A DNA stretch of 44,369 nt, from assembly GCA_903929795.1 (NCBI GenBank), contig CAIYWC010000024.1:1-44369 (forward strand). The letters are read 5' to 3'. This stretch comes from an uncultured Myxococcales bacterium (GTDB lineage: Bacteria; Myxococcota_A; UBA9042). A program made the position numbers and the translations under genes. Shown one piece after another: positions 31,269 through 39,948 of the stretch (position 1 is the first letter of the stretch; every line of letters begins with the position of its first letter). The notes beneath the pieces are model-generated. The model worked only from the letters and a program-made list of their open reading frames with translations. It was not told where the DNA came from and searched no databases.

Positions 31269-32726
31269 TCACCAGTGCGGACGCCAGTCACCGTCCCCGC
31301 CGCGCGCGTTTTGCCCATCCGGCGAGCGTGTTTGCGGGTCGCTGGTTGGCGGGTGCACGCCGTCCGGACCGAGCAGATGCCGGCCTGGCAGACGGCCAGC
31401 GTGCAGCTCCTTGAACCGCGATCCGGCCACCACCGCGTAGCGCAGCGCGTCCACGGCGTGGTCGTGGGTGTTGTCCTTGGCGGGCACGTCGGTGGGCGTG
31501 CCGTCGCGGTCGGTCGTGTACCGGTAGGCGGACATCGACGGTACGATGCCCGCCACGTTGCCATCGAACAGGCGCGGCAGCGCGTGCGCGAACATCAGGC
31601 GCGGCTCGCCGACCACGGGGTTCAGCATGTCCTGGATCTCCGCGATGCCGTTGCGCACGTACTGGTCGTGCTTGGAAGTCAGCGGCATGACGTGCGTTTT
31701 TTTCACGCCGTAGATTTGCATCAGCCAGCGGTTTTCTTCCGGGATCGCGCGGTCCGGAGCGATGAGGAACGGCGCGGCCGCGCCGGTCAGCCCGTCAACC
31801 CACTGCTTGAAGTCGGCGCGGAAATGCCCGCGGCTTTCCGGCTCGCGCACCAGCTCCGCGGCGACGTACCAGCGGCCGTCCGGCGTGACCTGGATGGCGA
31901 CGGCCACGGCGCGGTTCAGGCCCCAGTCCACGCCGATGACCCAGCGGCACTCGCTGTGGTGGCGCGCCGACCACGGCACGATGTGGCGATCCTCGCGGAA
32001 CTCGCCGTAGACCGCGGACATCGGGCGCAGCGCCAGCGCCAGAACCTCCTGCTCGTAGCGCCGCACGGACATGGACGCCTTCCAGCCGTCGATGACTTCG
32101 CGGTCCAGGTATGGGTTGTGGTAGCTGGTGGCGCGCGCGCAGTAGAACTTCGGGTCGGCGAGCAGCTGCTTGTCGCGGAACAGCTTGACCATGCCGCGCA
32201 GGCCGTTGGGCGACGACGCGCCGGCAAAGCCCGGCCGCGGGCAGGGCACGCGGATGCAGCCGATCAGCGTCTCGTAGACCGTCTGCTCGTCCGTCTCCGA
32301 CCAGCAGAACTCGTCCGCGTTGGCCCAGCCGAGATTGAAGCCGCGTACCTTGTCGATGCGCTCGAAACCCTGCCAGAAGATGGTGCTGCCGTTGTGCAGG
32401 TAAATGGCTTGATCATCAGCGGAAAACCGCCGAATCCAGTTGAAGCCCGTGGCGGCGGCCAGCGTGCGAAAGTGGATGCGCAGGAACGGCAGCAGCACTT
32501 TTTTTAGGTCGCGCTCGGTCCGCCCCAGCAGCGCGCCCTCCACGCCGGGGTTGACCAGCGCCTGCACCACCGCATCCAGCGTCAGCGTCCAGCTCTTGCC
32601 CGCGCCGCGGCCGGCGAGAAACAACCGGTTGCGCGCCCGCGAAGTCAGGAACTCGGCTTGCTTCTGGTAGGGCGCGTAGACCTGCGCCAAGTCCAGCTCC
32701 GGCGCGGTCAGTTCGGTTGCGGCCAT
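31269..32726 (-). CDS. terL: Terminase large subunit
   Basis: A 485-residue DNA-packaging motor. The Walker A motif is LAGRGAGKSW near residues 38-47 and Walker B is WANADEF near 135-141. The nuclease domain shows GVDWG near 263 and a C-terminal acidic-His motif NTHDHAVDALRYAVV. The two-domain ATPase-nuclease organisation is complete. ATG 32726 overlaps the small subunit stop as TGATG. It would cut concatemeric phage DNA and pump it into the prohead. Confidence 0.85.
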   Translation of the reverse strand: MAATELTAPELDLAQVYAPYQKQAEFLTSRARNRLFLAGRGAGKSWTLTLDAVVQALVNPGVEGALLGRTERDLKKVLLPFLRIHFRTLAAATGFNWIRRFSADDQAIYLHNGSTIFWQGFERIDKVRGFNLGWANADEFCWSETDEQTVYETLIGCIRVPCPRPGFAGASSPNGLRGMVKLFRDKQLLADPKFYCARATSYHNPYLDREVIDGWKASMSVRRYEQEVLALALRPMSAVYGEFREDRHIVPWSARHHSECRWVIGVDWGLNRAVAVAIQVTPDGRWYVAAELVREPESRGHFRADFKQWVDGLTGAAAPFLIAPDRAIPEENRWLMQIYGVKKTHVMPLTSKHDQYVRNGIAEIQDMLNPVVGEPRLMFAHALPRLFDGNVAGIVPSMSAYRYTTDRDGTPTDVPAKDNTHDHAVDALRYAVVAGSRFKELHAGRLPGRHLLGPDGVHPPTSDPQTRSPDGQNARGGDGDWRPHW

Positions 32727-33418
32727 CAGCGTGCCTCGATGAGATCGCCGCCGGCGGCAGCTTGGCCGGGGACGAGCACGCCGTCCGGCAGTTGCGGGCT
32801 GGGTCGGACGGCCGGGCTTTCCAGCCGGAGCACCAGCGATACCGACGACTGGCCGGGCACGACGGTTTGCTTCTGCGCCAACTCGGCGAGCTTGGACACG
32901 CGCTGGGTCAGCCGGTCCATCTTCTCCAGGTACATCATGTCGTCGATGCGGCCCGCCATGTACGCTGCTTCCAGCACTTGCATCTGCCGCGCCACCAGCA
33001 CAGAGCCATCGCCCACGGACGGGTCTTTGGTGGACGCGCGCTGCAGCTCGGCGATGTCCAGCGGCACCGGCGGCTGATGCTCCGGCAGGCCAGCACCCCG
33101 CCGTTCGTTCAGGCGGTCTTCGCGCCGCAGCAGCGCATCCGCCGCGCGCCACGCGTTGGGGTCTTTGCTCGCCGCCTTGTCGGTGACCTGCTGCAGCCAG
33201 CCCTTGACGCGTTCGCCGCGCGCCTGGTCAAGCTGCGCCGCGAGCTGGCGGTATTTCGGACGCGTGTCCTTGAGCCACGTGGCGAGCGTCGCACGCGAGA
33301 TGCCGGCGGCGTCGGCGGCGTGCTCCGGCGATGCGCCGATCCGGACCGCAGCCTCCAGCGCCGCCACGACTTCCGGGGTCAGCTTGGAGGGTCTGCCGGT
33401 TTTTCCAACTCGTGCCAC
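32726..33418 (-). CDS. terS: Terminase small subunit
   Basis: A 230-residue protein with an N-terminal helix-turn-helix (SPEHAADAAGISRATLATWL, about 29-48), the DNA-recognition part of a small terminase. The central region has coiled-coil character (MEAAYMAGRIDDMMYLEKMDRLTQR). It starts with GTG at 33418 after AGGAG. It should recognise the packaging site and feed DNA to TerL. Named by HTH and by its place before terL. Confidence 0.7.
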   Translation of the reverse strand: MARVGKTGRPSKLTPEVVAALEAAVRIGASPEHAADAAGISRATLATWLKDTRPKYRQLAAQLDQARGERVKGWLQQVTDKAASKDPNAWRAADALLRREDRLNERRGAGLPEHQPPVPLDIAELQRASTKDPSVGDGSVLVARQMQVLEAAYMAGRIDDMMYLEKMDRLTQRVSKLAELAQKQTVVPGQSSVSLVLRLESPAVRPSPQLPDGVLVPGQAAAGGDLIEAR

Positions 33419-33421
33419 GCA

Positions 33422-33667
33422 TCACTCCTGGTCCTCCACGATTCGCCGGTACAGCCCCAAGGTCAAGAGTTCGGGGGCGGCAGGGGCGGACGGTGCCGGT
33501 GCGATGGGCTGGCCATGCAGGCTGAAGACCTGCGCGCCGCCCTGTTGCGCGGCGAGTGTGTTGGCGATGGCCACCGCCGCCTTCGCCTCGTCTTGGCGCT
33601 TGGGTTGCCGCCGGCGGGTACGCACCGTGTCCACCTGCGTGCCGCCGTTTTTTTTTGGCCTACTCAT
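33422..33667 (-). CDS. Small basic phage protein
   Basis: An 81-residue protein with basic N-terminus (RPKKNGGTQV, then RTRRRQPKRQDEAK). The gene has a nine-A run in codons 4-7. It overlaps the gene before by 8 bases and is followed by the small terminase. Function unknown. Confidence 0.5.
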   Translation of the reverse strand: MSRPKKNGGTQVDTVRTRRRQPKRQDEAKAAVAIANTLAAQQGGAQVFSLHGQPIAPAPSAPAAPELLTLGLYRRIVEDQE

Positions 33668-34001
33668 CGCCGACCCACCGGGCCAGCCAGCGGGAACCCA
33701 CGAGCGCGGCCCGACCTGCGGCGACTTGCGCTTTCCAGACGACCTGAGTCACGCGCGCACGCGCACGAGAGTTTTGTCCAAAAAGTGCGGGGCGAGGGCT
33801 CGGCTTTGCCCCCCCCGTCTTGAAAAATCGCCTTGCGTTACGCGGTGTTGACTTTCCGACAGGGCGGGCACGGGGCGGCGACTTTCTGGACAACTGGCTG
33901 CCAACGGCGTGCAACTGCTGCTGCAGGGTGCGCAACCGGTGCCAGTTCTGGAGGATGAAGCGGTTCACTTGGGGCCACTTCGTGTACGGAATACGCTGCA
34001 T
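33660..34001 (-). CDS. Small basic phage protein
   Basis: A 113-residue protein rich in Arg, Lys, Gln and Trp. The N-terminus MQRIPYTKWPQVNRFILQNW is followed by a helical RLRTLQQQLHAV. An eight-C run lies in the gene near 33810. The start ATG 34001 overlaps the upstream stop as TGATG, which supports it as a real gene. No family recognised. Confidence 0.5.
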   Translation of the reverse strand: MQRIPYTKWPQVNRFILQNWHRLRTLQQQLHAVGSQLSRKSPPRARPVGKSTPRNARRFFKTGGAKPSPRPALFGQNSRARARVTQVVWKAQVAAGRAALVGSRWLARWVGDE

Positions 34002-34204
34002 CAGTCGCCTCTGGTGTAGGTTCGATGGCCTTGGCGGGCAGGAACGGTGACATCGTGCTCGCGGCACAGCCGCTCAACAACATCCTTCTTGCAGCCGAGC
34101 TGCTGCGCCACCGTGCGGAACCACAGCGTTCGCGTCGTGACAGCAGGCGTGGCTGCCGCCACAGCCAGCAGGTCAGTCAGTTGCGGTTCGTGGGCTTTGG
34201 GCAT
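34001..34204 (-). CDS. Small helix-turn-helix protein
   Basis: A 67-residue protein. The middle has an HTH-like string FRTVAQQLGCKKDVVERLCREHDV. ATG 34204 overlaps the methyltransferase stop as TGATG; a longer start at 34258 is unlikely. It may be a DNA-binding regulator of the late region, since it lies just upstream of the terminase genes. Confidence 0.5.
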   Translation of the reverse strand: MPKAHEPQLTDLLAVAAATPAVTTRTLWFRTVAQQLGCKKDVVERLCREHDVTVPARQGHRTYTRGD

Positions 34205-34839
34205 CACAACCCCAACGCCAAGGTGGGCCGCGCTGGCCGTCCGTCGATGCGCGACCACAGCTGGTCAGCGATGTCAGCGCCGCCCGCGCTTGGCGCTTGG
34301 TTGCCCAGCGCTTCCCAGCCGTCACGCGCTGCACGCGCGAACAGCTCCACGCGCGGGCCGCGCCGCCCGGCGCTGACGTGCTCGATCAGCTCGTACACCG
34401 CGCCCGGCTTCTCCGAATGCGCACCCTTGGATGCGAAGATGACCGATTGTGGCCACGCCTTCTCCGGCACGCTCGACGCCCCACGCGAGCACAGGAGCAA
34501 CTGCTCGTGCATCTTGCGGGCATACTGGCCCAAGCCCTTGCTCGGCTTCACCCAGACCCAGCTGCAGACGTAGCGAAAGCCCCAGGCGCGGGCGACGTGC
34601 AGGGCATCGGGCAAGAAGTTGTCGGTCGCCCACAACCACAGGTGGGCGTTGGCAGCGGCGAGCTGGCCGACCGGCAGCTTGGCGATGTCCTCGGTCATCA
34701 TCAACGGGTAGTGGTTCTGCGCGCCGCGGTGGCCGCCGCCAGACTCCATCCACGGCGGATCAGCGAGGATGACGCCGGGACGTTGGATCAGCGCAGAACC
34801 GCCGGAATCCACGTCGATGATCCGAGATTGGCCGGTCAT
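34204..34839 (-). CDS. MT-A70 family N6-adenine DNA methyltransferase
   Basis: A 211-residue protein with the catalytic DPPW motif (ILADPPWMESGGG, near residues 24-36). The S-adenosylmethionine-binding part includes GAVYELIEHVSAGRRGPRVELFAR, typical for the MT-A70 class. It would methylate adenines in phage or host DNA, for example against restriction. ATG 34839 overlaps the upstream stop as ATGA. A matching endonuclease is not next to it. A second, cytosine methyltransferase lies 1.6 kb upstream. Confidence 0.8.
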   Translation of the reverse strand: MTGQSRIIDVDSGGSALIQRPGVILADPPWMESGGGHRGAQNHYPLMMTEDIAKLPVGQLAAANAHLWLWATDNFLPDALHVARAWGFRYVCSWVWVKPSKGLGQYARKMHEQLLLCSRGASSVPEKAWPQSVIFASKGAHSEKPGAVYELIEHVSAGRRGPRVELFARAARDGWEALGNQAPSAGGADIADQLWSRIDGRPARPTLALGL

Positions 34840-35258
34840 GGCGACGCCTCCACAATGGCAACGGGAACGACAGCGACAGGACGCCAGAAGCGCGCGCCCG
34901 CAAGTTCTTCCCACAACTTCATCGACCGCATTGGAGCCTCAATAGGCCCGTGCCAGACGTGCAACCAAACAACCTTGTCGCGGATTTCGATGACGAATTC
35001 GCCGCTTGCCATACCTGCTCGAAACGGCATGTTGAGCGGAATCGGCTCCACGTTCGCATCGCGCCACCGGTCGCAGTCGTCAGCGAGCTGCAGCGCTTTC
35101 TTCCGCTCTCCCTGCCCGCACCCCCACGGCGAAACACGCGGTTGCGCCCAGCATGACGCAACGTCGTCGTCTTGCGTCCAAACGGGCGGATTGCGTAGGC
35201 AAACCGTCTCGTTCGCAAACACGCAATCCCTGCATTTCACGACCAATGGCTCTGTCAT
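34836..35258 (-). CDS. Phage protein with Cys-rich N-terminus
   Basis: A 140-residue protein. The N-terminal 40 residues hold CRDC, VCLRNPP and SCW, and later WGCGQG, a spacing that may bind a metal. A related Cys-rich arrangement is seen in the 83-residue protein at 40509-40760. The C-terminus (VIEIRDKVVWLHVWHGPIE) is beta-like. ATG 35258 overlaps the upstream stop. Function unknown. Confidence 0.5.
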   Translation of the reverse strand: MTEPLVVKCRDCVFANETVCLRNPPVWTQDDDVASCWAQPRVSPWGCGQGERKKALQLADDCDRWRDANVEPIPLNMPFRAGMASGEFVIEIRDKVVWLHVWHGPIEAPMRSMKLWEELAGARFWRPVAVVPVAIVEASP

Positions 35259-35701
35259 CGGGTGGCCTCCATCGTCGCCAGCGGTTTGTCCCAGTCGTTC
35301 GTGAGCTGCGCGGCCCGCATGAGCAGCTGCAGCACGGAAACTTCCGTTGCCTGGTCTTCCCAGACTTCCAATCCGCCGATCGCCTCCGCCAGCGACACCT
35401 TGCCGCCCGGCGGCGCGGGCGCGCTGGATGTCTCGCGATCGCCGAGCCAGTTCAGCAGGTCCACGCAGCGCTGCCACGCCACCAGCTGGACGGCCGCGTT
35501 GGTGGCGTCCACCCAGCGCCGCTGCGGCCCATGCGGCAGCACCAGCATCGCGGCGCGCTCGCAGGCAAGGCACAGGGTCAAGCGCGGGTCTTCAGCGCCT
35601 TCCCAGTCGTCGGGGCGAACCCAGCCGCACTGGCGCACCAGCAGCAGGGCTTGGCGCAGCGTTTGGCGTGCAACGAGTTGAACTGGGGTGTCGGTCGTCA
35701 T
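35255..35701 (-). CDS. Phage protein of unknown function
   Basis: A 148-residue helical protein, Ala- and Leu-rich, with a CLACERAAMLVLPHG segment. It ends NDWDKPLATMEATR. It is coupled on both sides by ATGA overlaps. No motif gives a function. Confidence 0.5.
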   Translation of the reverse strand: MTTDTPVQLVARQTLRQALLLVRQCGWVRPDDWEGAEDPRLTLCLACERAAMLVLPHGPQRRWVDATNAAVQLVAWQRCVDLLNWLGDRETSSAPAPPGGKVSLAEAIGGLEVWEDQATEVSVLQLLMRAAQLTNDWDKPLATMEATR

Positions 35702-36054
35702 GGCAGATCCTTTCCAAGTTCGCGCAGCTTCGTGCGCCAGAAGTCCGACGAATAGCCAGGTTCGGACGGGTAAAAGAGTCGCTGCGCATCCAGCAGAGCG
35801 AGCGCATCTGGCGTCACGAGATCAGCAACCTGGCTACGCATCCAGCTCGCTCGCTCGCAAGCGTGCCGCCCGGCTTCCTCCATTGCGGTCCAGTGCAACT
35901 GTCTGTCTGCGTCGGCCTGCGCCAGATAATCGTTTGCTTCTGCCAGAGTAGGAACCGACACAACGCCCGCGTGCAGCAGTAGCGGCACATCGCGTTGCAG
36001 GCGGTAGGTCACAGCTGCGATGCGCCGTTTCGCTCTGGCGGTGGTATCGGCCAT
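35698..36054 (-). CDS. Phage protein of unknown function
   Basis: A 118-residue helical protein with a basic N-terminus (TARAKRRIAAVTYRLQRD) and a C-terminus rich in aromatic residues (YPSEPGYSSDFWRTKL). ATG 36054 overlaps the upstream stop as TGATG. Not recognised. Confidence 0.5.
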   Translation of the reverse strand: MADTTARAKRRIAAVTYRLQRDVPLLLHAGVVSVPTLAEANDYLAQADADRQLHWTAMEEAGRHACERASWMRSQVADLVTPDALALLDAQRLFYPSEPGYSSDFWRTKLRELGKDLP

Positions 36055-36401
36055 CACGCTACCTCGCTCGCGGTTTTGGCTTCGCGCCACGCCTTCAAGA
36101 CATCACTTTCCCGAAGCACCAGAAACGGGACAATCCGCGCACGACCGCCAGCTGGCGCATCGACACCAGCGAATCCGTTCACGACGCTTTCAACCGCGAC
36201 CATCGCCGCCAAAAGCGTTGTGAATCCAGAGCCATTCTCGGCGAGCACAGGCGAGACGCCGCACGGGCTATTGCCGTGGTACGGGTAATTTGCCGTCTGG
36301 TGGCCACAGTGCTGCACTTCCCAACCGCTCGTGTGTAGCCACAGCGCACAATGCGTCGGCGTGCCTGGCGGGTTCTGATTTTCCCAACCGTCCCGCCGCA
36401 T
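36054..36401 (-). CDS. Phage protein of unknown function with His/Cys-rich N-terminus
   Basis: A 115-residue protein. The first half has CALWLHTSGWEVQHCGHQ, NYPYHGNSPCGVSP, with three Cys and four His. The second half is mixed and ends KAWREAKTASEVA. ATG 36401 overlaps the methyltransferase stop as TGATG. Its end, ASEVA, is the same as the end of the methyltransferase upstream, which may be chance or a local duplication. Confidence 0.45.
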   Translation of the reverse strand: MRRDGWENQNPPGTPTHCALWLHTSGWEVQHCGHQTANYPYHGNSPCGVSPVLAENGSGFTTLLAAMVAVESVVNGFAGVDAPAGGRARIVPFLVLRESDVLKAWREAKTASEVA

Positions 36402-38260
36402 CACGCCACCTCGCTCGCCATCGCAATCGCGACCCTCAAACTGTCCACCCACACCGCATCCGGCGTGAGCACGAACGACGTGCCTTCCGCCTCCAGCAGC
36501 AGCGTCCGCGCCACCTCGTTGCCGATGGCTTCCGCCGTGCCCACGGGCACACTGTTGCCAATCTGCTTGCGCCATACCGCATCGCTCTTGCCTTCCAGCA
36601 CCAGCGGCGCGCCATCGGTGCCGAACACCGGGTAGCCCTGCAGGTGCGCCAGCTCCAGCGTCGTCAACGGCCGGTGCCACGTGCCGTCAAGCGCGATGAC
36701 GAGCGGCGGCGGGTCCAGCTTCGCATCCGGCTCGGGCAGCGCACGCGGATCGGCGACAGTCCAGTAGCCGGTGTCCACCTTGGCGCTGGCGGTGACGGCG
36801 TGGGCCGTGTCATCCCAGCCATTCACGCCGTAGAAGCCGGCGTTGGCGAACGCGGCACCCTTGTCGCGCCGCATCGGCGTGCGCGGGTCAGCCACCGAAT
36901 ACGGGCCGGAGCCAGGCGCGGCGTTGCCGATCACGGTGCGGGCGGTCTCTTCCCAGCCGACGACGCCATACGACTGAAACGTGCCGGTGGTCTTCACGCG
37001 TGGGTCTGCCACCGCGTGCGCGCCGCTCTGGATGTCCGCCGTGCCGGTCACCGTGCGCGACACGTCGCTCCAGCGCTGCACGTGCATCTTGCCGCTGTGC
37101 TGGCCGAGCTGCTGGCCGCGTGGGTCGGCGACGTTCATGCCGCCGGCAGTCGGGCCCGCGCCGGCCGTGACCGCCGGACTGGCTTCTGACCACCGCGCCA
37201 GTCGCAGCACGTTGTTGAAGCGCGGCGTCGCCGAGCCGCTGCGCGGATCCGCAACCGAGAACTCGCCGTTGGTCGGTCCGCTCCGCGCAGTCACCGCGCC
37301 TGTCGCGGATCCCCATTCGCGCACGCCCATGACGCCCGCGTGCCACGCCGCCTCATCGGGCACCAGGCAGAAATCGCGCAGGTAGCCGTCCACGACCGCC
37401 AGCTCCATCAGCGACCGCCAGTCGCCGCCGGCACGAATCAGCGCCAGCCGCATCCAGGTCTTCCACTGCAGCGCCGGCAGCCGGTGCATCGCGCCGCCAA
37501 GCGCGGCACCGGGCATCGGGAGCTGCGCAAGCGCCTCGCCGATGGACCGCACGCGCCGCCGCGGCGGCTGGTACAGGTGCGGCCCAACCTTCTGCACGTG
37601 GCGAGCCACCAGCAGGAACCGCTGGCGGTGCTGCGACAGTCCGCCCAGCTCGCCGCAGTCATGCGTCGTCTCCGCCACCGCATAGCCGTGCGCGCGCAAC
37701 AGTTGCGTCACGGTGTCCAGCAGGGCGCGACCGCGGGTCTGGATGCGCGGCACGTTCTCCAGCAGGAACATCGACGGCGGGTTGTCCGCGAACGCCGCGA
37801 GACACAGGGCGATGCCACGCACGGTCAGCCGGTTCAACGCCTGGTATTTCTCGGCTTCCGCGGTCTCGTTGTCGATGAGCCCGGAGTAGCCTTGGCACGG
37901 CGGGCTGGTGGCGATGAAATCGGGGAATACGCCGCCAGCCGCACGGCGGATGTCGTCCACCGTCGCCTCGCGCCAGCCCGGCGGTGGCTCCACGCGCACG
38001 AGCTTGCCGTCCTTCTTGTAGCTGTGGAACGCGATGTAGTCTTCGCGGTCAAACAGGTCCAGCACCGTGCCGCGCGTGCCTGTCAGACGCTCGAAATTGG
38101 CGATCGCGGTGGGCCACACGTCCACGCCGCCGACGCAGCGCATCGTCGCGCGGGTGTTACCGATGCGCGCCTGGCCTTTGCTCAGACCGAGCGACATCCC
38201 ACCCATGCCGACGAACAGGTCAAAGTGGGTGAAAACGTGGTGGTTGGGTTTCACTTGCAT
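36401..38260 (-). CDS. C5-cytosine DNA methyltransferase with five VADPR repeats
   Basis: A 619-residue enzyme. Motif I is FDLFVGMGGMSLGL (13-26), motif IV SPPCQGYS near 118, motif VI ENVP near 165, motif VIII SQHRQRF near 205 and motif X IGNSVPVG near 583. All residues for catalysis are present. Between the catalytic core and motifs IX-X lies an insert of about 200 residues with five units of some 40 residues. Each unit ends in VADPR, with a conserved W(S/D/E) and an internal VT. The insert sits in the target-recognition region and may give several specificities. It lies in a phage gene series with an adenine methyltransferase. Confidence 0.85.
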   Translation of the reverse strand: MQVKPNHHVFTHFDLFVGMGGMSLGLSKGQARIGNTRATMRCVGGVDVWPTAIANFERLTGTRGTVLDLFDREDYIAFHSYKKDGKLVRVEPPPGWREATVDDIRRAAGGVFPDFIATSPPCQGYSGLIDNETAEAEKYQALNRLTVRGIALCLAAFADNPPSMFLLENVPRIQTRGRALLDTVTQLLRAHGYAVAETTHDCGELGGLSQHRQRFLLVARHVQKVGPHLYQPPRRRVRSIGEALAQLPMPGAALGGAMHRLPALQWKTWMRLALIRAGGDWRSLMELAVVDGYLRDFCLVPDEAAWHAGVMGVREWGSATGAVTARSGPTNGEFSVADPRSGSATPRFNNVLRLARWSEASPAVTAGAGPTAGGMNVADPRGQQLGQHSGKMHVQRWSDVSRTVTGTADIQSGAHAVADPRVKTTGTFQSYGVVGWEETARTVIGNAAPGSGPYSVADPRTPMRRDKGAAFANAGFYGVNGWDDTAHAVTASAKVDTGYWTVADPRALPEPDAKLDPPPLVIALDGTWHRPLTTLELAHLQGYPVFGTDGAPLVLEGKSDAVWRKQIGNSVPVGTAEAIGNEVARTLLLEAEGTSFVLTPDAVWVDSLRVAIAMASEVA

Positions 38261-38454
38261 CAGGGTTCCTCGCATTCGTCGTGGCAGTGGTCGCAGTCGC
38301 ATCCAGGCGGGTGAAACTCAGCGCTGATGGCTCGCGCGTATTCGCTGCACTCGTTGCAGCCTTCGCAGCTGTCCGGCGTCAACGACACGTCGCAGTCGTC
38401 CCAGTCGCCGGAGCACCAGCACTGGCCGCTGCAGTCGGGGCATGGGTGCGACAT
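38260..38454 (-). CDS. Tiny Cys-rich protein
   Basis: A 64-residue acidic protein with 12 Cys residues in CxxC-type spacing (CPDCSGQCWCSGDWDDC, then CEGCNEC, then CDCDHCHDEC). It must fold around metal ions, perhaps two to three zinc ions or a cluster. The start overlaps the upstream stop as TGATG. It precedes the C5 methyltransferase. Function unknown. Confidence 0.6.
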   Translation of the reverse strand: MSHPCPDCSGQCWCSGDWDDCDVSLTPDSCEGCNECSEYARAISAEFHPPGCDCDHCHDECEEP

Positions 38455-38639
38455 CAGACGGCCCGCGCGCGGCCACTAGGCTGTGCCGCCTCTGGAATGC
38501 CGAGACCCAGCGCCACAGGCGCAGCGCGCCGGCCTGCAGGCGCGTCGCGGTCAGCCTCAACCGACTCGACGATGCCGGCGTGAACGCCAGCGGAATAGCT
38601 CCGAACCACAACAAACTTGCCCAAGAAATACTGATCCAT
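38454..38639 (-). CDS. Small phage protein, possibly frameshifted DUF6948-like
   Basis: A 61-residue protein. The first 30 residues (YFLGKFVVVRSYSAGVHAG) match a family of small phage proteins I know by the motif GK(F/Y)V-R-Y-AGV. In that family a second motif, RRLWRW, follows. Here the expected RLWRWVSA occurs in another reading frame of the same DNA (near 38500-38530), and the tail of this frame is low-complexity. So the gene probably carries a one-base shift after residue 27. Confidence 0.5.
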   Translation of the reverse strand: MDQYFLGKFVVVRSYSAGVHAGIVESVEADRDAPAGRRAAPVALGLGIPEAAQPSGRARAV

Positions 38640-38704
38640 CAGGTGTATCCTCCACTCACAAATCGCGGAAAACGCCGCGGCGTTCAGTGCCCACATGGGC
38701 GTTC

Positions 38705-39919
38705 CTACAGATTCACCGCCCACAACTTCCCGGCCTTGCCGCGCGGGGTCAGCAGGCCCTTGGCGGTCAGCAAGGCAGCCGCGCGCTGCAGGTCGCGCTC
38801 CGTGCACTCGTCGCCGTACGGGTGGGTTTTCGCCAGCTGGCGCAAGCCGCCGAGCGACACCGGCGAGCGTTCTTCGCCGCAGATCAGCGGCTCCAGCCAA
38901 TCGGCCAAGAAGCCCTCGTTGACGGTCGTGCCGTCCAGGTTGAACAGCGGCGCAACCAGCTCCGGATCCGACCCACCAGCCGCGGCGGTTTCGGCAGCCC
39001 CGCCGGCCGGAGCGTCGGCCGCACGCGCCGCGGCGAGCTCGGCTTGCTCGGCAGCGCCAGCGGCAGCAGCCGCCAACTGCGCGCCCAGCCACTTCCGGCC
39101 ATCCGGGGTCATGGCGTAATTCGGGGCATCCTCGCCGTCCACAGCGCGGGCGAAACCGGCGTCCACCAGCCACGCGATGGCGACGCTGACGCGCTCCAGT
39201 TCCTCTGGGGTCAGACCGCCGCCCAGCGACTTCACAGCCAGTTCCTCTTCGGTCTGGAAACCCGTGATGTCCATCGCCGCCGCCACGACGCGGCAGTCCG
39301 CCTGCAGCTGCGCCTCGCCAGCGCCCAGCTCGCGACGCGTCTGCTGCACCTCGTCATCCTCGCCCTTGCCTTCACCGGGCCACTCGCCGCCTTCCTCCAG
39401 CGGCAGGTTGCCCTGCGTCGCCTTCTGCTTGCCCTTGCGCGTGACCTTCTTGCCCTCGGTCGCCGGCAGCTCGTACTGCGTCGGGTGAAAGCTCAGCGTG
39501 TGGTGCTCGCCGCTCTGCACCAGGGCCAGAAGCTCCTGCTGGTCGAACGCCAGCACGCGAAAGCCCCAGCGCATGACCATGCCGCCATCCGCGCTCTCGC
39601 TGCGCCGCCACCAGTCGCGCAGCAGTTGCACCTTGCCGAGCTTGCGCGCCCGCGGGTCCGGGGTGCGGTCCAGGTCGGACAGCTGGAACAGCGTGACCTC
39701 ATCGTCGGTCGGCACGCCGTGCGACGCCCACGACCACACTTCCAGGCCAAGCGGGTCGCCTTTGCTGTAGTCGTGGAACGCGCCGCCGTTGCGCTCCGTG
39801 TCGTCGGGGATCAGGTCCGTGCCGAGCGGCCGGTAGTCGCTCACGATGTTCAGCGTCAGGTTGCGGGCATCCAGCGCGGCGCTGCCAATGCGCATCCGGC
39901 CGTAGAAGTAGGTTTGCAT
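38705..39919 (-). CDS. Phage protein of unknown function with C-terminal winged-helix-like part
   Basis: A 404-residue protein. The N-terminal part (to residue 150) is beta-type and begins MQTYFYGRMRIGSAALDARN. A linker contains Lys/Gly-rich EGKKVTRKGKQK, then an acidic stretch, then an Ala/Glu-rich coil with several AAA runs. The last 80 residues resemble a winged-helix (LQRAAALLTAKGLLTPRGKAG). GGAGA precedes ATG 39919. Not recognised. Confidence 0.5.
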   Translation of the reverse strand: MQTYFYGRMRIGSAALDARNLTLNIVSDYRPLGTDLIPDDTERNGGAFHDYSKGDPLGLEVWSWASHGVPTDDEVTLFQLSDLDRTPDPRARKLGKVQLLRDWWRRSESADGGMVMRWGFRVLAFDQQELLALVQSGEHHTLSFHPTQYELPATEGKKVTRKGKQKATQGNLPLEEGGEWPGEGKGEDDEVQQTRRELGAGEAQLQADCRVVAAAMDITGFQTEEELAVKSLGGGLTPEELERVSVAIAWLVDAGFARAVDGEDAPNYAMTPDGRKWLGAQLAAAAAGAAEQAELAAARAADAPAGGAAETAAAGGSDPELVAPLFNLDGTTVNEGFLADWLEPLICGEERSPVSLGGLRQLAKTHPYGDECTERDLQRAAALLTAKGLLTPRGKAGKLWAVNL

Positions 39920-39948
39920 TGAAGTCTCCAAGGTTGCCGGGTTGTCGG

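Noticed and set aside
33648..33657. Nine-A run as a transcriptional slippage site in the gene at 33422-33667
   Set aside because: The run is at codons 4-7 and slippage would only break a short gene. No alternative frame product makes sense.
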